A stretch of 64,000 bases of DNA from Maribellus sp. YY47 (GTDB lineage: Bacteria; Bacteroidota; Bacteroidia; Bacteroidales; Prolixibacteraceae): positions 1 through 64,000 of the forward strand of contig NZ_JALGYW010000002.1 of NCBI RefSeq assembly GCF_023111095.1, written 5' to 3'. Under the pieces are notes generated by a model. That model made no database searches, was not told the origin of the DNA, and was given only the letters and a program-made list of their open reading frames with translations. How positions within the stretch are numbered: the stretch's first letter is position 1; the number at the start of each line of letters is the position of its first letter. Shown here piece by piece: positions 1-9,196 of the stretch. The translations under genes and the position numbers were made by a program.

Positions 1-88
1 CTATCTCAGTGACAACTTGCAATTTAAAGGACATCGAATAGTCCTTCTGTGTACGCTTAACGTACTGTGAATGATTGATTTCTTTCAT
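1..88 (-). CDS. IS3-type transposase OrfA, N-terminal fragment (runs off window)
   Basis: Reading leftward from an ATG at 88, the frame stays open for 29 codons to the window edge. The peptide contains KRTQKDYSMSFKLQVVTEI, which resembles the start of the small helix-turn-helix subunit (OrfA) of IS3-family transposases, where an S/T-x-x-FK-x-x-V-V pattern precedes the DNA-binding helix. OrfA normally binds the insertion-sequence ends and is joined to the catalytic OrfB by frameshifting; neither can be seen here. The DNA just upstream (about 89-132) contains CAGGACGAGACACACA, whose complement begins TGTGTG and would suit an IS3-type terminal repeat. The family call is from memory of the motif and is moderately sure; whether the gene is intact is unknown. 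Confidence 0.6.
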   Translation of the reverse strand, partial: MKEINHSQYVKRTQKDYSMSFKLQVVTEI

Positions 89-135
89 AACGCTACTTTT
101 TGTGTAACGCTATTTCAGGACGAGACACACAAAAT

Positions 136-174
136 AAAAAAGCAACAATCTCATATTCAGATTGTTGCTTTTTT
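136..174. terminator. Strong bidirectional hairpin terminator
   Basis: AGCAACAATCT (141-151) pairs perfectly with AGATTGTTGCT (159-169) around a 7-nt loop, with an A run on the left and a T run on the right. It would stop transcription in both directions. It separates the transposase end from the region downstream of sbcC. Confidence 0.75.
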
Positions 175-462
175 ATTTCCCTTTTTAATATAAATATAAT
201 ATAAATTTTTAAACCTATTATTAGGCAATATTGCCCTAGATCCTATCATTTATTATGACTTTTTCTGCATTTTGATTTGGACAAAAGAAATATTTCAATT
301 TGCTGTTTTTTAAGATCACCCTGAATGTATAATATATGACGCTTCATTGATTTATAATATTACTGTGTCTGGTTTAACGCTGATACTTGTGCTAACTTGC
401 ATTGTCTTCTGCTACGATCGGCTTAATTGTATTAATGATAAAAAGCTGATCTTCATCTATGT
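175..462. other. AT-rich intergenic stretch downstream of sbcC
   Basis: No convincing coding region is seen. The only structure noted is a 12-bp palindrome GGCAATATTGCC at 224-235. The short rightward frame entering sbcC from 459 is antisense to sbcC and is not treated as a gene. Confidence 0.5.
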
Positions 463-3400
463 TTAATTTTTCCAACTCGAATGAATTATACTTCCCTTCT
501 CTTCATTATTATCAATACGAAGGTGAACATCAATTTCCTGTTGCATTTCTTCAACATGCGAAATCACGCCAACAATACGATTTTCTTTTCGCAGCGATTT
601 TAGCGTATCGAAAACAACTCCCAGCGATTCTTTGTCCAAAGAACCAAATCCTTCGTCGAGGAAGAAAAAGTTTTGATTCGATTCGGTAATTTTCTGAATG
701 TTGTCGGCCAACGCTAAAGCCAGAGATAATGCTGCCTGAAAAGTCTGGCCGCCGGAAAGCGTTTTTACACTTCTGATCTTTCCGCCATTCATAAAATCGC
801 GCACCTGGAAATTATTGTCGGGCGTGATTTCTAAACTCAGCTTTTGCCGGGTGAGCTGAAAGAAACGATCGTTGGCGGCATTGCATAAATTTTGCAGGTA
901 AACAGAAGATATATAATTAACAAAACCACTGGCTTTAAACAACGATTTCATCGTTTTTAGGTTCTCTGCACGAAACTCCAGCTTTTGCAGTTCTTTCCGA
1001 AGTGCAGCCTGGCTTTCCAAATCTTTTTGTAGTTTCTTTAGTTGTTCCGAGATTTTCCCTAACTCCTGGTTCTTGCGAACAACCTGATCTTTTAACAAAG
1101 CAATGTCTGCATTTAATTTCTGATGTGTTTCCTGGTCATAGATTCGTTCGCCGATGTCTTTCTGCAATTGTTCCAATAACGAATTAGCACGCAAAAACTG
1201 ATCATTAAAATGATCTATTCGTTGTTTTTCCCTTTCCGGATTAAACGATTCCGACAAGATCGCTGTAACCTCATCGATGGAATTATACGTCGATTTCTCC
1301 AGCTGTTCCGTTGTTTGCTGTTTCAGCTTCTCCAGGCTTTGTTTATCCTGCTCAAGTTCCTTTTTGCCGGCCTGTACCGCACCAAACAGGGTGTCGCGCA
1401 GTTTGCTTTTCTCCGTTATTTGCTGTGTTATTTCGGAAAAAGATTTTTCTAACTGGTTGTGTTCCTTCTGAAGATTACCTTTTTCTGCTTCTATCTGTTC
1501 AATTTTAACTTCCTGATAAGTTTCAGATTTTATCAATTGAAGTTGCTTTTCAATCGTTTTAAGTTCAGTCTGCTGTATGGTTATAGCGGTTCTGATTTTT
1601 TCAACTTCTGTCTGATATTTTTTGTAATCATTCTCCTTCTTATCAATATCTTTCCCTAACTTCTCAAGCAAATCTTCCTGCTTTTTCAATTCTTCCTGAA
1701 TACGCCTTGCTTCCTGAAACGCCTTTTCCAGTTCGGTTTCCACACGATACTTCTCCCAAATAAACTTCTTTACATGAGCATCGATTCTAGCCCGCTGAGC
1801 CTTTTGTTTTTGCAACAAAGAGGCTTTTTGCTGCTGAAACATCTCTTGCTGTTTGCTGAACAGATTTATGCGGCTTATCCAATCTGAAACCTGTTCCTGC
1901 TCTTTTTCATTTGCCCGTTTTTCTGCTTCAAGTTTCGATAGCGTATCGTTCAGGTCTTCGGTTTTTAATACATCCGGGTGATGCAACGAACCGCAAAGCG
2001 GACATGGCGCGCCATCTGCCAGATTTTCGGAATAGGCTTTTAACTGTGCCTTTACCCGGATATGACTTTCCTGTTCATCCAGTGCTTTCCGCTTTTCCTT
2101 TACTTTCTCAGCTTTATCCTTTAAGCTCTGAAGTATACCGGGGAATTCAATTTCAACTTGTTGCCCAAGCCCGGCTTCTGCCAGCAATTTTACCACTGAA
2201 TTTTGCAGTTTTGAAGTTGCGTTTTGATTTTCTTCCAACTCCTTTTGAATTGCCGGAAGTTCTTTTTCGAGAAAATGTTTCTCGGTGTACCAGGCTTTCA
2301 CAGCGGATAATAATTCCAGATCGGGCATCTTCCCTTTCGAAACTTTTATCAGTCCTTCCAGCTCTTGTTTCTGGGTCTTTAATTCTTCCAGTTTTCTTTC
2401 CGTTTCGTTACAAACCTGAGTTCCTTTCTCTAGCCGTTTACTTTCCTTTAAAATAGTTTGTTCCAGGGTTTTTATCTGAACCAATCGGCCAAGTTCGTCT
2501 GCCTTTTGCTTCAATTCTTCTCTTTTTTCATAAGCTGGCCGCAATGCATCAAGTTTCTTGCTCAACGCGCCGATTTCGTCTTCCTGTTGCTTCAGTTTTA
2601 TGTCATCCTGCTTAATCTGTTTTTCGCGAACCTGCACTTTTTCATTGATCGATTTTAATCCATCTACCAAATGCTTAAACTGAACCACACATTGTTCGTA
2701 ACGCGAAACTTTTTGTTCCAACTGCTTAACTACCGGTTCCTGTTCCAGCAACGATTTGAGTGCTTTTTCAGCTTCTGATTTTCGTTTTGATAAGTCTTGA
2801 AGTTTCCGAAAATCTTCTTCGGACTTCTGATCTGCAGTAAGTTTTAAATTCTGCTCTTTAAGTTCATTTTCGAGCTGCTCCAGTTGAGATTTAAATACTT
2901 TCAATTGTTCCGGATCAACAGCTCCCAATTGCTGTAACTGACCTTCGATGTTCTGCTTTTCTGCATTATTTTTGCTTTCGAGCGATGTTACTTTATAATA
3001 AAATTCGAACTTCCCGAGGTTGAAAAGTTCCTTCATCATTTGAGTGCGGTCCTTATTTCCTAATTGTAAAAACTCCTGGAACTGTCCCTGCGGAATGATG
3101 ATTGTTCGTTTAAAATTGTCGTAACTTAAACCGATCGCCTGTTCCAACTCAGCCGTACCGATGGGTATCCACTCGTTCCCTTTTTTTTGGTAAGCCGATC
3201 GGTCGAGCGCTTTTACATCTTCAAAATTCTTTCCGTTGCGCTTGCCTTTAACCGTTGCCCGATAGGCAGTTTGTTCCTTGCCGGTTTCAAATACAAAATC
3301 GATGAGTAGTTCATTCGATTTCAGGTTCATCATGTTGTAGTAACGATTGTCTCCTGAAAGATTTAGCCGATCGGTTCGGCCGTAAATGGCAAATGTGATG

Positions 3401-3540
3401 GCTTCCAAAATCGAAGACTTTCCACTTCCTACTGTTCCGAATATCCCAAACAGATTCGCAGCTGTTAGTTTTGTGAAATCGATGGTTTGTTTTTCCTGGT
3501 AGGAATACAAACCTTGTATGGTAAGTTGTACGGGTATCAT
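463..3540 (-). CDS. sbcC: SbcC, ATPase subunit of the SbcCD nuclease
   Basis: SbcC is the SMC/Rad50-type ATPase that works with the SbcD nuclease to open hairpins and process double-strand DNA ends, for example at replication palindromes. The 1025-residue protein has the full architecture. A Walker A motif GTVGSGKSS lies at about residues 35-43. Two very long coiled-coil arms are rich in K, E, Q and L. A zinc hook CPLC sits near residue 514, the ABC signature TLSGGQ near 930, and a Walker B FFFLDEGFGSLD near 958. The length matches the family. Its ATG overlaps the TAA of sbcD by one base (TAATG), so the two are translationally coupled, as usual for this pair. Confidence is high. Confidence 0.97.
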   Translation of the reverse strand: MIPVQLTIQGLYSYQEKQTIDFTKLTAANLFGIFGTVGSGKSSILEAITFAIYGRTDRLNLSGDNRYYNMMNLKSNELLIDFVFETGKEQTAYRATVKGKRNGKNFEDVKALDRSAYQKKGNEWIPIGTAELEQAIGLSYDNFKRTIIIPQGQFQEFLQLGNKDRTQMMKELFNLGKFEFYYKVTSLESKNNAEKQNIEGQLQQLGAVDPEQLKVFKSQLEQLENELKEQNLKLTADQKSEEDFRKLQDLSKRKSEAEKALKSLLEQEPVVKQLEQKVSRYEQCVVQFKHLVDGLKSINEKVQVREKQIKQDDIKLKQQEDEIGALSKKLDALRPAYEKREELKQKADELGRLVQIKTLEQTILKESKRLEKGTQVCNETERKLEELKTQKQELEGLIKVSKGKMPDLELLSAVKAWYTEKHFLEKELPAIQKELEENQNATSKLQNSVVKLLAEAGLGQQVEIEFPGILQSLKDKAEKVKEKRKALDEQESHIRVKAQLKAYSENLADGAPCPLCGSLHHPDVLKTEDLNDTLSKLEAEKRANEKEQEQVSDWISRINLFSKQQEMFQQQKASLLQKQKAQRARIDAHVKKFIWEKYRVETELEKAFQEARRIQEELKKQEDLLEKLGKDIDKKENDYKKYQTEVEKIRTAITIQQTELKTIEKQLQLIKSETYQEVKIEQIEAEKGNLQKEHNQLEKSFSEITQQITEKSKLRDTLFGAVQAGKKELEQDKQSLEKLKQQTTEQLEKSTYNSIDEVTAILSESFNPEREKQRIDHFNDQFLRANSLLEQLQKDIGERIYDQETHQKLNADIALLKDQVVRKNQELGKISEQLKKLQKDLESQAALRKELQKLEFRAENLKTMKSLFKASGFVNYISSVYLQNLCNAANDRFFQLTRQKLSLEITPDNNFQVRDFMNGGKIRSVKTLSGGQTFQAALSLALALADNIQKITESNQNFFFLDEGFGSLDKESLGVVFDTLKSLRKENRIVGVISHVEEMQQEIDVHLRIDNNEEKGSIIHSSWKN

Positions 3541-4760
3541 TATTCCTCTTCAGCTAAAATTTCAGTAAATAGATTCATCAGGTCATCGTTGGGTTCCTGT
3601 CCCTTTTCGTGCTTAAAATAATCGCGAAAAAGTTCTTCCATGCTGCGACTCAAATCAATCTGTTTTTGCTGGTTTCCAACCAAATTATCAGGATTTGTTA
3701 CTTCGGGAATGATCGAAACAATTCCGGCATGTGCTTTATTCAGTTGCTTGCGATCAATGGCTGTTAGATAAGTTTCTGTTACCAGTGTTAATTCCACTAA
3801 AGCATCCTGATTTTCGGACAACCAATCCAAAGCTTCTTCCACACCTTCTGCACGTTTTCGCAACAATCGCTTTCCGTTACTTAATTCTATTTCTCTTACT
3901 TCTGCAGTTTGTCCGGGTTCGATATCAACCAACAAAACGTACTTTTTCTGATTGGCTTCAGCAAAACTGTATGACAGCGGACTGCCACAGTAATAAACCG
4001 GATCGGAATCATTAACAACACGATGCATCCGGTGAAGATGCCCCAAAGCAGTATACTGTATTTTCGAAGGGATATTCTCGGTATACACTGCCTGCGCTCC
4101 TCCTACATGCAATATAGGTTTTTCATCTTCGGGTTCTTCAGGTAACTCATCTCCTTTTCTGACCATAAAAAGATGTGAAACCAGGATATTTACACCCGTT
4201 TCATCACAATACTGTTCTGCCAGGGTTTCCCATTTTCCCTGAAGTACTGCTCTTAATTCTTCTTCGCTGTTTTCCACACCCAGGCAGGTTTTCAGGCGGT
4301 ACTCGTTAGCATAAGGCGTAAGCAATATTCGTAGCTGAACAGTTTTCCCAGGGAGTTGCAATTCCAGAAAACCCTCTTCACTATTCAGCACTTTCAGTCC
4401 TGATTCCAGTTTAAAGGGCGCAACCTTGGAATTTGGATAACCGGCAAAAATTATCCCGCACTCGCGAGCCAGCGGATCGGGTGCCTCAATGCGGTCGGGC
4501 GAGTCGTGGTTACCAGCAATGGCGATTACAGGCCGACGACCATTGTTAGTTAGCCGCTTCAACGTTTTGTATAGTAAATCGACTGCTTCGGTGGGAGGAT
4601 TAAACGTATCAAACAAATCGCCGGCCACCAGCACTGCATCTGCTTGTTCATGGTCTGCAATTTCACAAATTTCCTGCAGAACTGCTTGCTGCTCTTCTAA
4701 TCTGGAAAAATCATCGAGCCGCTTACCGAGGTGCCAGTCGGAGGTATGGAGGAGTTTCAT
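3540..4760 (-). CDS. sbcD: SbcD, nuclease subunit of the SbcCD complex
   Basis: SbcD (Mre11 homologue) is the manganese-dependent phosphoesterase that cuts DNA ends and hairpins under control of SbcC. The 406-residue protein carries the calcineurin-like metal motifs in order: HTSDWHLGKRL (residues 5-15), GDLFDTFNPP (about 47-56), GNHDSPDR (about 83-90), a histidine in LVSHLF, and GHLHRMHR. The roughly 110-residue C-terminal cap is typical of the family. It is the first gene of the pair, and the start at 4760 is followed at once by the conserved M-K-L-L-H-T-S-D start of the family. A likely promoter box lies 32 bases upstream. Confidence 0.97.
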   Translation of the reverse strand: MKLLHTSDWHLGKRLDDFSRLEEQQAVLQEICEIADHEQADAVLVAGDLFDTFNPPTEAVDLLYKTLKRLTNNGRRPVIAIAGNHDSPDRIEAPDPLARECGIIFAGYPNSKVAPFKLESGLKVLNSEEGFLELQLPGKTVQLRILLTPYANEYRLKTCLGVENSEEELRAVLQGKWETLAEQYCDETGVNILVSHLFMVRKGDELPEEPEDEKPILHVGGAQAVYTENIPSKIQYTALGHLHRMHRVVNDSDPVYYCGSPLSYSFAEANQKKYVLLVDIEPGQTAEVREIELSNGKRLLRKRAEGVEEALDWLSENQDALVELTLVTETYLTAIDRKQLNKAHAGIVSIIPEVTNPDNLVGNQQKQIDLSRSMEELFRDYFKHEKGQEPNDDLMNLFTEILAEEE

Positions 4761-4791
4761 TGTATTAATTTTTAAACTAATTTACTTTCAA

Positions 4792-4799
4792 CAAAATTA
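4792..4799 (-). promoter_or_regulatory. Likely -7 box of the sbcDC promoter
   Basis: Read on the minus strand this is TAATTTTG, matching the Bacteroidota -7 consensus TAnnTTTG. It would start transcription about 25 bases before the sbcD ATG. No clear -33 TTTG is seen at the expected spacing, so support is partial. Confidence 0.45.
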
Positions 4800-4961
4800 T
4801 TCGAAGTATGATACCAATTTTCTGCCACAACTTAATAAATAATCAAATGAGACAATCTCAATGTGATTCAAATTGGAATTAAGCATTCTTAAAGCGTCAA
4901 ATTCAGGGAAGGCTGCAGAGCCAGGAAAACGCTATATTTAAAAAACCTGATTCGGAATATT

Positions 4962-5144
4962 TCAATAAGAAAAGATACCTCCTGTCAGGGCTCCTAAAGT
5001 ATGAGCAAAAAAGTAAACACTGTTCCCCAATCCAGCTTCAGTTAGTTGCAGGTTGCACTTTTCCATTAACAGTTTTGTGAACGTCGCATTTATGTCCAGA
5101 TCAACGCCAAACAGAACCAAAATCCCAAAAAAAAATGCCACAAG
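4962..5144 (-). pseudogene. Remnant resembling an MFS sugar transporter
   Basis: On the minus strand from 5144 to a TGA at 4962 a frame reads LVAFFFGILVLFGVD, then NATFTKLLMEKCNLQLTEAG, then SVYFFAHTLGALTGG, with no usual start codon. A hydrophobic first segment, a short polar loop with an LTEAG-like stretch and a second glycine-rich helix with an R/H-T-L-G-A pattern resemble the first two membrane helices of major-facilitator sugar transporters. Only about 60 codons remain, the 5' end is interrupted by TAA and no continuation is visible. It sits between sbcD and the sulfatases, so a deleted transporter is plausible. Family assignment is tentative. Confidence 0.4.
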
Positions 5145-5234
5145 TTACTTACAACTTGTAAGATCAATCTAACACAAAAGAACTTTGGGTATAACTTCTT
5201 TCCCAATTCGTTCCCAGCTTCAGCTTGTAAACGC

Positions 5235-6797
5235 CTATTTTAATTCCAGCTGTTCAACTTCCGAATTTAGAGAACCTATCGCTTCCTTGTAATGTTCTAT
5301 CATCAACTCCAACTGTTCGGGATTGGCACCGGCAACATTTTCCTGCTGTCCTAAGTCATCCATAAGATTATACAGTTGAAATTCAGGACTATTTCCCAGC
5401 TCAATATTCACATGCGCAGCTACTGCCGGTCCCTTGTAAGGAGGAATCATCAGCCAGTTGCCCTCACGAAGTGCGGTGCGGGTTGAAGCTTCCAATACCA
5501 AAGATTTGCGCCCCTGTTTGCTTTTGCCCATCAGTACATCCAAAAGCTCTTGACTGTCGGTAGTTTTGACTTCTGTTCCGGCTAATTTCGCCAACGAAGC
5601 CAGAAGGTCCATCTGACAAATCAGCGCATCCGATTTTTGAGCTTCAATTTTCCCTTTCCAGTAAGTTATGAACGGAACGCGGGTTCCTGCTTCAAATAAA
5701 CTGTATTTCCCACCGCGAAGTCCGCCATTTTGATCGTGATTTCCGATACGTTCAACAGCCTCATCGTAATAACCGTCGTTTAATACCGGGCCGTTGTCGC
5801 TCGAAAAGATTATCAGTGTATTTTCAAGAATGCCTTCTTCTTCGAGCGTTTTGATAAACTCGCCCACACACCAGTCGGCTTCCACAATTACATCGCCACG
5901 CGGACCAAGATTAGTACTTCCCACAAATCGTGGATTTGGAGTTCGTGGGACATGAGGTTGCTGCATAGCATAGTACAAAAAGAAAGGTTCGTTTTTGTGC
6001 TGCTTTACGTAGTCTTTTGCTTTTGCCAGAAAATGATCAGCCATATCCACATCACTCCATCTGGCTTTTTCTCCGCCTTTCATAAATCCGATTCTCGGAA
6101 TCCCGTTAACAATCGAATTATTATGTCCGTGCTCCCATTTCATTGTTGTTAGCTCCGGATTTTTCAGACCAGTGGGTTCTCCTTCGAAATTTTTGCTGTA
6201 ACTCACCTCTATCGGATCATTTGGATCCAATCCCTGCACCAGGCCGTTTTCCAGGTAAACCGTTGGAACCCTGTCTTGCGTGGCTGCCATAATGTAGGCA
6301 TAGTCAAAACCTACTTCGTTGGGCCCCGGACTTACATGTTCGTTCCAGTTTACATTACCTGTTCCCAAACCCAGATGCCATTTTCCAACAGCACCGGTGT
6401 AATACCCTTGCTGTTTTAGCATTTTCGGAAGGGTGATTTGTGCCGTATCGATGATCAGAGGCGCTGTACCGGGTAGGATTTTCGCGTCTTTATTTCGCCA
6501 CGGATAAACGCCTGTAAGCAATGCGTAACGACTTGGGGTACATGTGGACGATGATGCATGCCCGTCGGTAAACATCACCCCTTCTGTTGCCAAACGATCT
6601 ATATTTGGTGTATGAATTTCCCTGGCACCATAAGCGCTAACATCTCCGTAACCAAGATCATCAAGGTAAATAACAACAATATTGGGTTTATCGTTTGCTG
6701 CCGTTTCGGAAACAGCATTTCTCGGATTTCCTGCACAACCGGCAAGAATAACCGAAAGAATCAAGAAGGAATAAATAGCTGATTTGAACGTATTCAT
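5235..6797 (-). CDS. Secreted sulfatase lipoprotein, family S1 (Cys type)
   Basis: This is a formylglycine-dependent sulfatase that would remove sulfate esters from sulfated glycans or small sulfate esters. The 520-residue protein starts with a signal peptide ending in the lipobox LAGC (Cys21), so it is probably an envelope lipoprotein. The metal-binding pair D46-D47 lies in YLDDLGYGD. The activation motif CTPSR spans 86-90, with Cys86 being the residue converted to formylglycine by a maturase that is not in this window. GKWHLG and SSDNGP motifs follow, and GNHDQNGGLRGGKYS and the C-terminal subdomain complete an arylsulfatase A-like fold. It is separated by about 190 bases from the second sulfatase. 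The substrate is not determinable. Confidence 0.93.
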   Translation of the reverse strand: MNTFKSAIYSFLILSVILAGCAGNPRNAVSETAANDKPNIVVIYLDDLGYGDVSAYGAREIHTPNIDRLATEGVMFTDGHASSSTCTPSRYALLTGVYPWRNKDAKILPGTAPLIIDTAQITLPKMLKQQGYYTGAVGKWHLGLGTGNVNWNEHVSPGPNEVGFDYAYIMAATQDRVPTVYLENGLVQGLDPNDPIEVSYSKNFEGEPTGLKNPELTTMKWEHGHNNSIVNGIPRIGFMKGGEKARWSDVDMADHFLAKAKDYVKQHKNEPFFLYYAMQQPHVPRTPNPRFVGSTNLGPRGDVIVEADWCVGEFIKTLEEEGILENTLIIFSSDNGPVLNDGYYDEAVERIGNHDQNGGLRGGKYSLFEAGTRVPFITYWKGKIEAQKSDALICQMDLLASLAKLAGTEVKTTDSQELLDVLMGKSKQGRKSLVLEASTRTALREGNWLMIPPYKGPAVAAHVNIELGNSPEFQLYNLMDDLGQQENVAGANPEQLELMIEHYKEAIGSLNSEVEQLELK

Positions 6798-6987
6798 TTC
6801 AATATAGTTTTATTGATTTTTAATCGTCATTTGTATCCCACGAAACTACTGTTTTAGTCGTAAAACAGCATTGACTCCAGTCATTTTTTAGCAATTTCCG
6901 TCAAGTTTACCGGTCCACAGCAGTGCGGTTTTCATCCCACATCAAAACATTAGTCAGCAATTCCTGGATCAAATACCGACATTATGG

Positions 6988-8883
6988 TTACTCTCTGTAA
7001 TCGTAATTGTTGGGAACAAGGTTTAAACTGCCCAGAAAATCCATGCAAGCCGCTTTAACATTGTAATTTCGCCCCGCCATTTCATGTACTTTTTTTATGA
7101 CATCAATAAACGGTTCCTTGTCGTCGGTGTACATCAAAAAGTTTAACGCCAGCAGCGCAATATCCATGTTCTCCGACTGGCAACTTTCAATAATAATCTG
7201 CTGTGCTTTCTTATTCTGCCATAATTGATAAGAAATAGCGGCAGCTCCAAGTGAAACCAATGGATAAGTATCGTCCATACTTTTCACGATCTGCGGCTGA
7301 AATTCCTTTAAAACCTCGGGTGTCTGACTCCGCAATCCCATTATTCCCCAATACCTGACAATGTTATTCTTATCCTGAAGAAGTTCGGTTTGCGTTACAG
7401 CAATCTCCTGCCCTCTTTTTCCTGAAAGTGAAGCGGCTTTGTAGATTTCGGCAAGCGGATACTTTTGTTTGTCCAAACGATATTCGTACGCCGTTTCCCT
7501 TTCTGAAAGCAAGCCGATTTCATACTCGGGCAAAAACATTACATCCCTGGCTTTTAAAACTTCTTCATCCAGTTGGGTTCTCATTTTTTTGAGCACTGAT
7601 TTGTATTCAGGATCATTTGCCAGATTCTTGGTTTCCCATTGATCGTTTTCAATATCAAATAAATATTCGGCCGGCCTTTCTTCAAAATAACTTCTTTGTA
7701 AAGAATCCAGCAGATCAGCAAGGTAATCGCTTCGCATTTGCTGTACTATTTCAGCAACATACATGTAGCGGATATATCTTCCCTGCGGAATAAAAGGCAG
7801 ATAATTGCGCGAATACATGTACTTTCCGTCGGTAACGCTTCGTACCATATCCATTCCATTATCCGAGCGGTCGGCCGACAAAATTAAATGATCAACTGGC
7901 TGCGAACGCTTCTCTCCCATCAAAATCCTACCTTTCAAATAATCAGGAATTTCGCTTCCTGCCAAACTGATCAGAGTGGGCGCAAGGTCTTCAAAATCGA
8001 TCAGTTCATCGGTAACCGCACCTGCAGTCCCCCATGGCGAAAGCTGTTTGTACATTTCCGGAAACCAAACCACAAAAGGCACCCGATAACCGTAATCTAT
8101 ACCATTGGTTTTCCCGCGGGGCTCACCTTCTCCATGGTCGGCATAAAAAAAGATAATGGTACTGTCGCGAAGATTATCAGCATCAAGTTTTTCGAGCAAT
8201 TCCCCTATCCGTTTATCCGTTAGCGAAATGGAATTGTAAACACGGGCAAAATGTTTCCGCATTTCAGTGCTTTCGCGGTAAATGGGCGGCATTTCAAAAG
8301 CATCTTCAGCAATGCGTTCATCAGTATCCAACTGATTCCATACGTTCTCAGTATACCATTCGTAGGGCATTGTCATTGTTCTTGACTGATGCGATTCGTT
8401 AAAATTAAAAACAGAAAAGAATGGCTGTCCCGGTTTTCTGTTCCACCAACCTGCTTTACCTGAGCTTTCGTTCCACGCCTCCTGTATAAAAGCTTTTGGC
8501 TTTGCAACGTTGTAGTCGGTTTTTGAATTATTGGTAACATAATATCCCTGCTGCTGCAAATAATAAGGAAAGCCCTTTATATAGTCAGGAATGGGATATT
8601 CACTCCGGTGATTGCCGGTTCCCATTTTAAACGTCCGAACGCCGGTGATAATGGTACTCCTGCTCGGAGAACAAACCGTACCTGTAGAAAATGCATTGGT
8701 AAAACGAACTCCTCCTTCTGCCAGTTTATCAATCACCGGAGTTTTGGCATTTGGATTACCGTAACAACCAAAAAACTGGGGAGAGGAATCTTCAATAGTA
8801 ATCCATAAAATATTGGGTTTGCCTTGTGCAGAACTGTAAAGAACTGCCAGCAAAAATGAAAATGCCAGTAATATTTTTTTCAT
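6988..8883 (-). CDS. Secreted sulfatase, family S1 (heparan-sulfamidase-like)
   Basis: A second formylglycine sulfatase of 631 residues. It has an N-terminal signal peptide ending around SSAQG (residues 17-21). Metal ligands are E31-D32 in WITIEDSSP, and the activation motif CSPSR is at 71-75. The following RTFKMGTGNHRSEYPIPDYI region and the YADHGEGEPRGKTNG metal loop resemble N-sulfoglucosamine sulfohydrolase-type enzymes, so an N-sulfo or O-sulfo amino sugar is a reasonable guess. About 150 C-terminal residues beyond the catalytic domain look helical and HEAT-like (IVRYWGIMGLRSQ, YPLVSLGAAAISYQL). The neighbour downstream is another sulfatase in the same orientation. Confidence is high for sulfatase and low for substrate. 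Confidence 0.92.
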   Translation of the reverse strand: MKKILLAFSFLLAVLYSSAQGKPNILWITIEDSSPQFFGCYGNPNAKTPVIDKLAEGGVRFTNAFSTGTVCSPSRSTIITGVRTFKMGTGNHRSEYPIPDYIKGFPYYLQQQGYYVTNNSKTDYNVAKPKAFIQEAWNESSGKAGWWNRKPGQPFFSVFNFNESHQSRTMTMPYEWYTENVWNQLDTDERIAEDAFEMPPIYRESTEMRKHFARVYNSISLTDKRIGELLEKLDADNLRDSTIIFFYADHGEGEPRGKTNGIDYGYRVPFVVWFPEMYKQLSPWGTAGAVTDELIDFEDLAPTLISLAGSEIPDYLKGRILMGEKRSQPVDHLILSADRSDNGMDMVRSVTDGKYMYSRNYLPFIPQGRYIRYMYVAEIVQQMRSDYLADLLDSLQRSYFEERPAEYLFDIENDQWETKNLANDPEYKSVLKKMRTQLDEEVLKARDVMFLPEYEIGLLSERETAYEYRLDKQKYPLAEIYKAASLSGKRGQEIAVTQTELLQDKNNIVRYWGIMGLRSQTPEVLKEFQPQIVKSMDDTYPLVSLGAAAISYQLWQNKKAQQIIIESCQSENMDIALLALNFLMYTDDKEPFIDVIKKVHEMAGRNYNVKAACMDFLGSLNLVPNNYDYRE

Positions 8884-9196
8884 CCGTTTAGCTTATTGGT
8901 TTAATCTGAAAATAATACGCTAAAGATACAGATAACACTCATCTGCAAGGACAATTTTTAATCCATTTAGGGGGTAAATTCTATTCTGCACTGATCCGAA
9001 CAGTCTCATCAATTTACGGCAGCACACTCAGTATCAAAAGCCTGTAGACCAACTACAAGCTTATCGCAAAACCGGATTATCGAGCTAATTTCTTCTCTTT
9101 CGAATACCTGCTTTATCTCCTAACAAGGATCTCAAGGAACCAAAAATTTTGAGAACGTGAGATTATTCTATTTTTGTGGAAGAATAAAACCAAAAG
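8884..9196. other. Divergent intergenic region, sulfatase / trmH
   Basis: About 310 bases between divergent genes. It holds the trmH promoter described below. No coding frame, RNA gene or repeat is seen in the rest. Confidence 0.55.
9148..9176 (+). promoter_or_regulatory. Promoter of trmH
   Basis: A -33 box TTTG (9148-9151) and a -7 box TATTTTTG (9169-9176) are separated by 17 bases, close to the Bacteroidota consensus. The predicted start of transcription is only about 15 bases before the trmH ATG. Confidence 0.55.

Larger units (their letters stand above)
4761..5234. other. Intergenic region between sbcD and the sulfatase gene
   Basis: About 470 bases without an intact gene. It contains the sbcDC promoter box, the transporter-like remnant described separately, and an inverted repeat ACAAGTT/AACTTGT at about 5140-5159. 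Confidence 0.6.

Noticed and set aside
1911-2456. 181-codon rightward frame inside sbcC
   Set aside because: It is antisense to the coiled-coil region of sbcC, has low protein-like composition and no start context.
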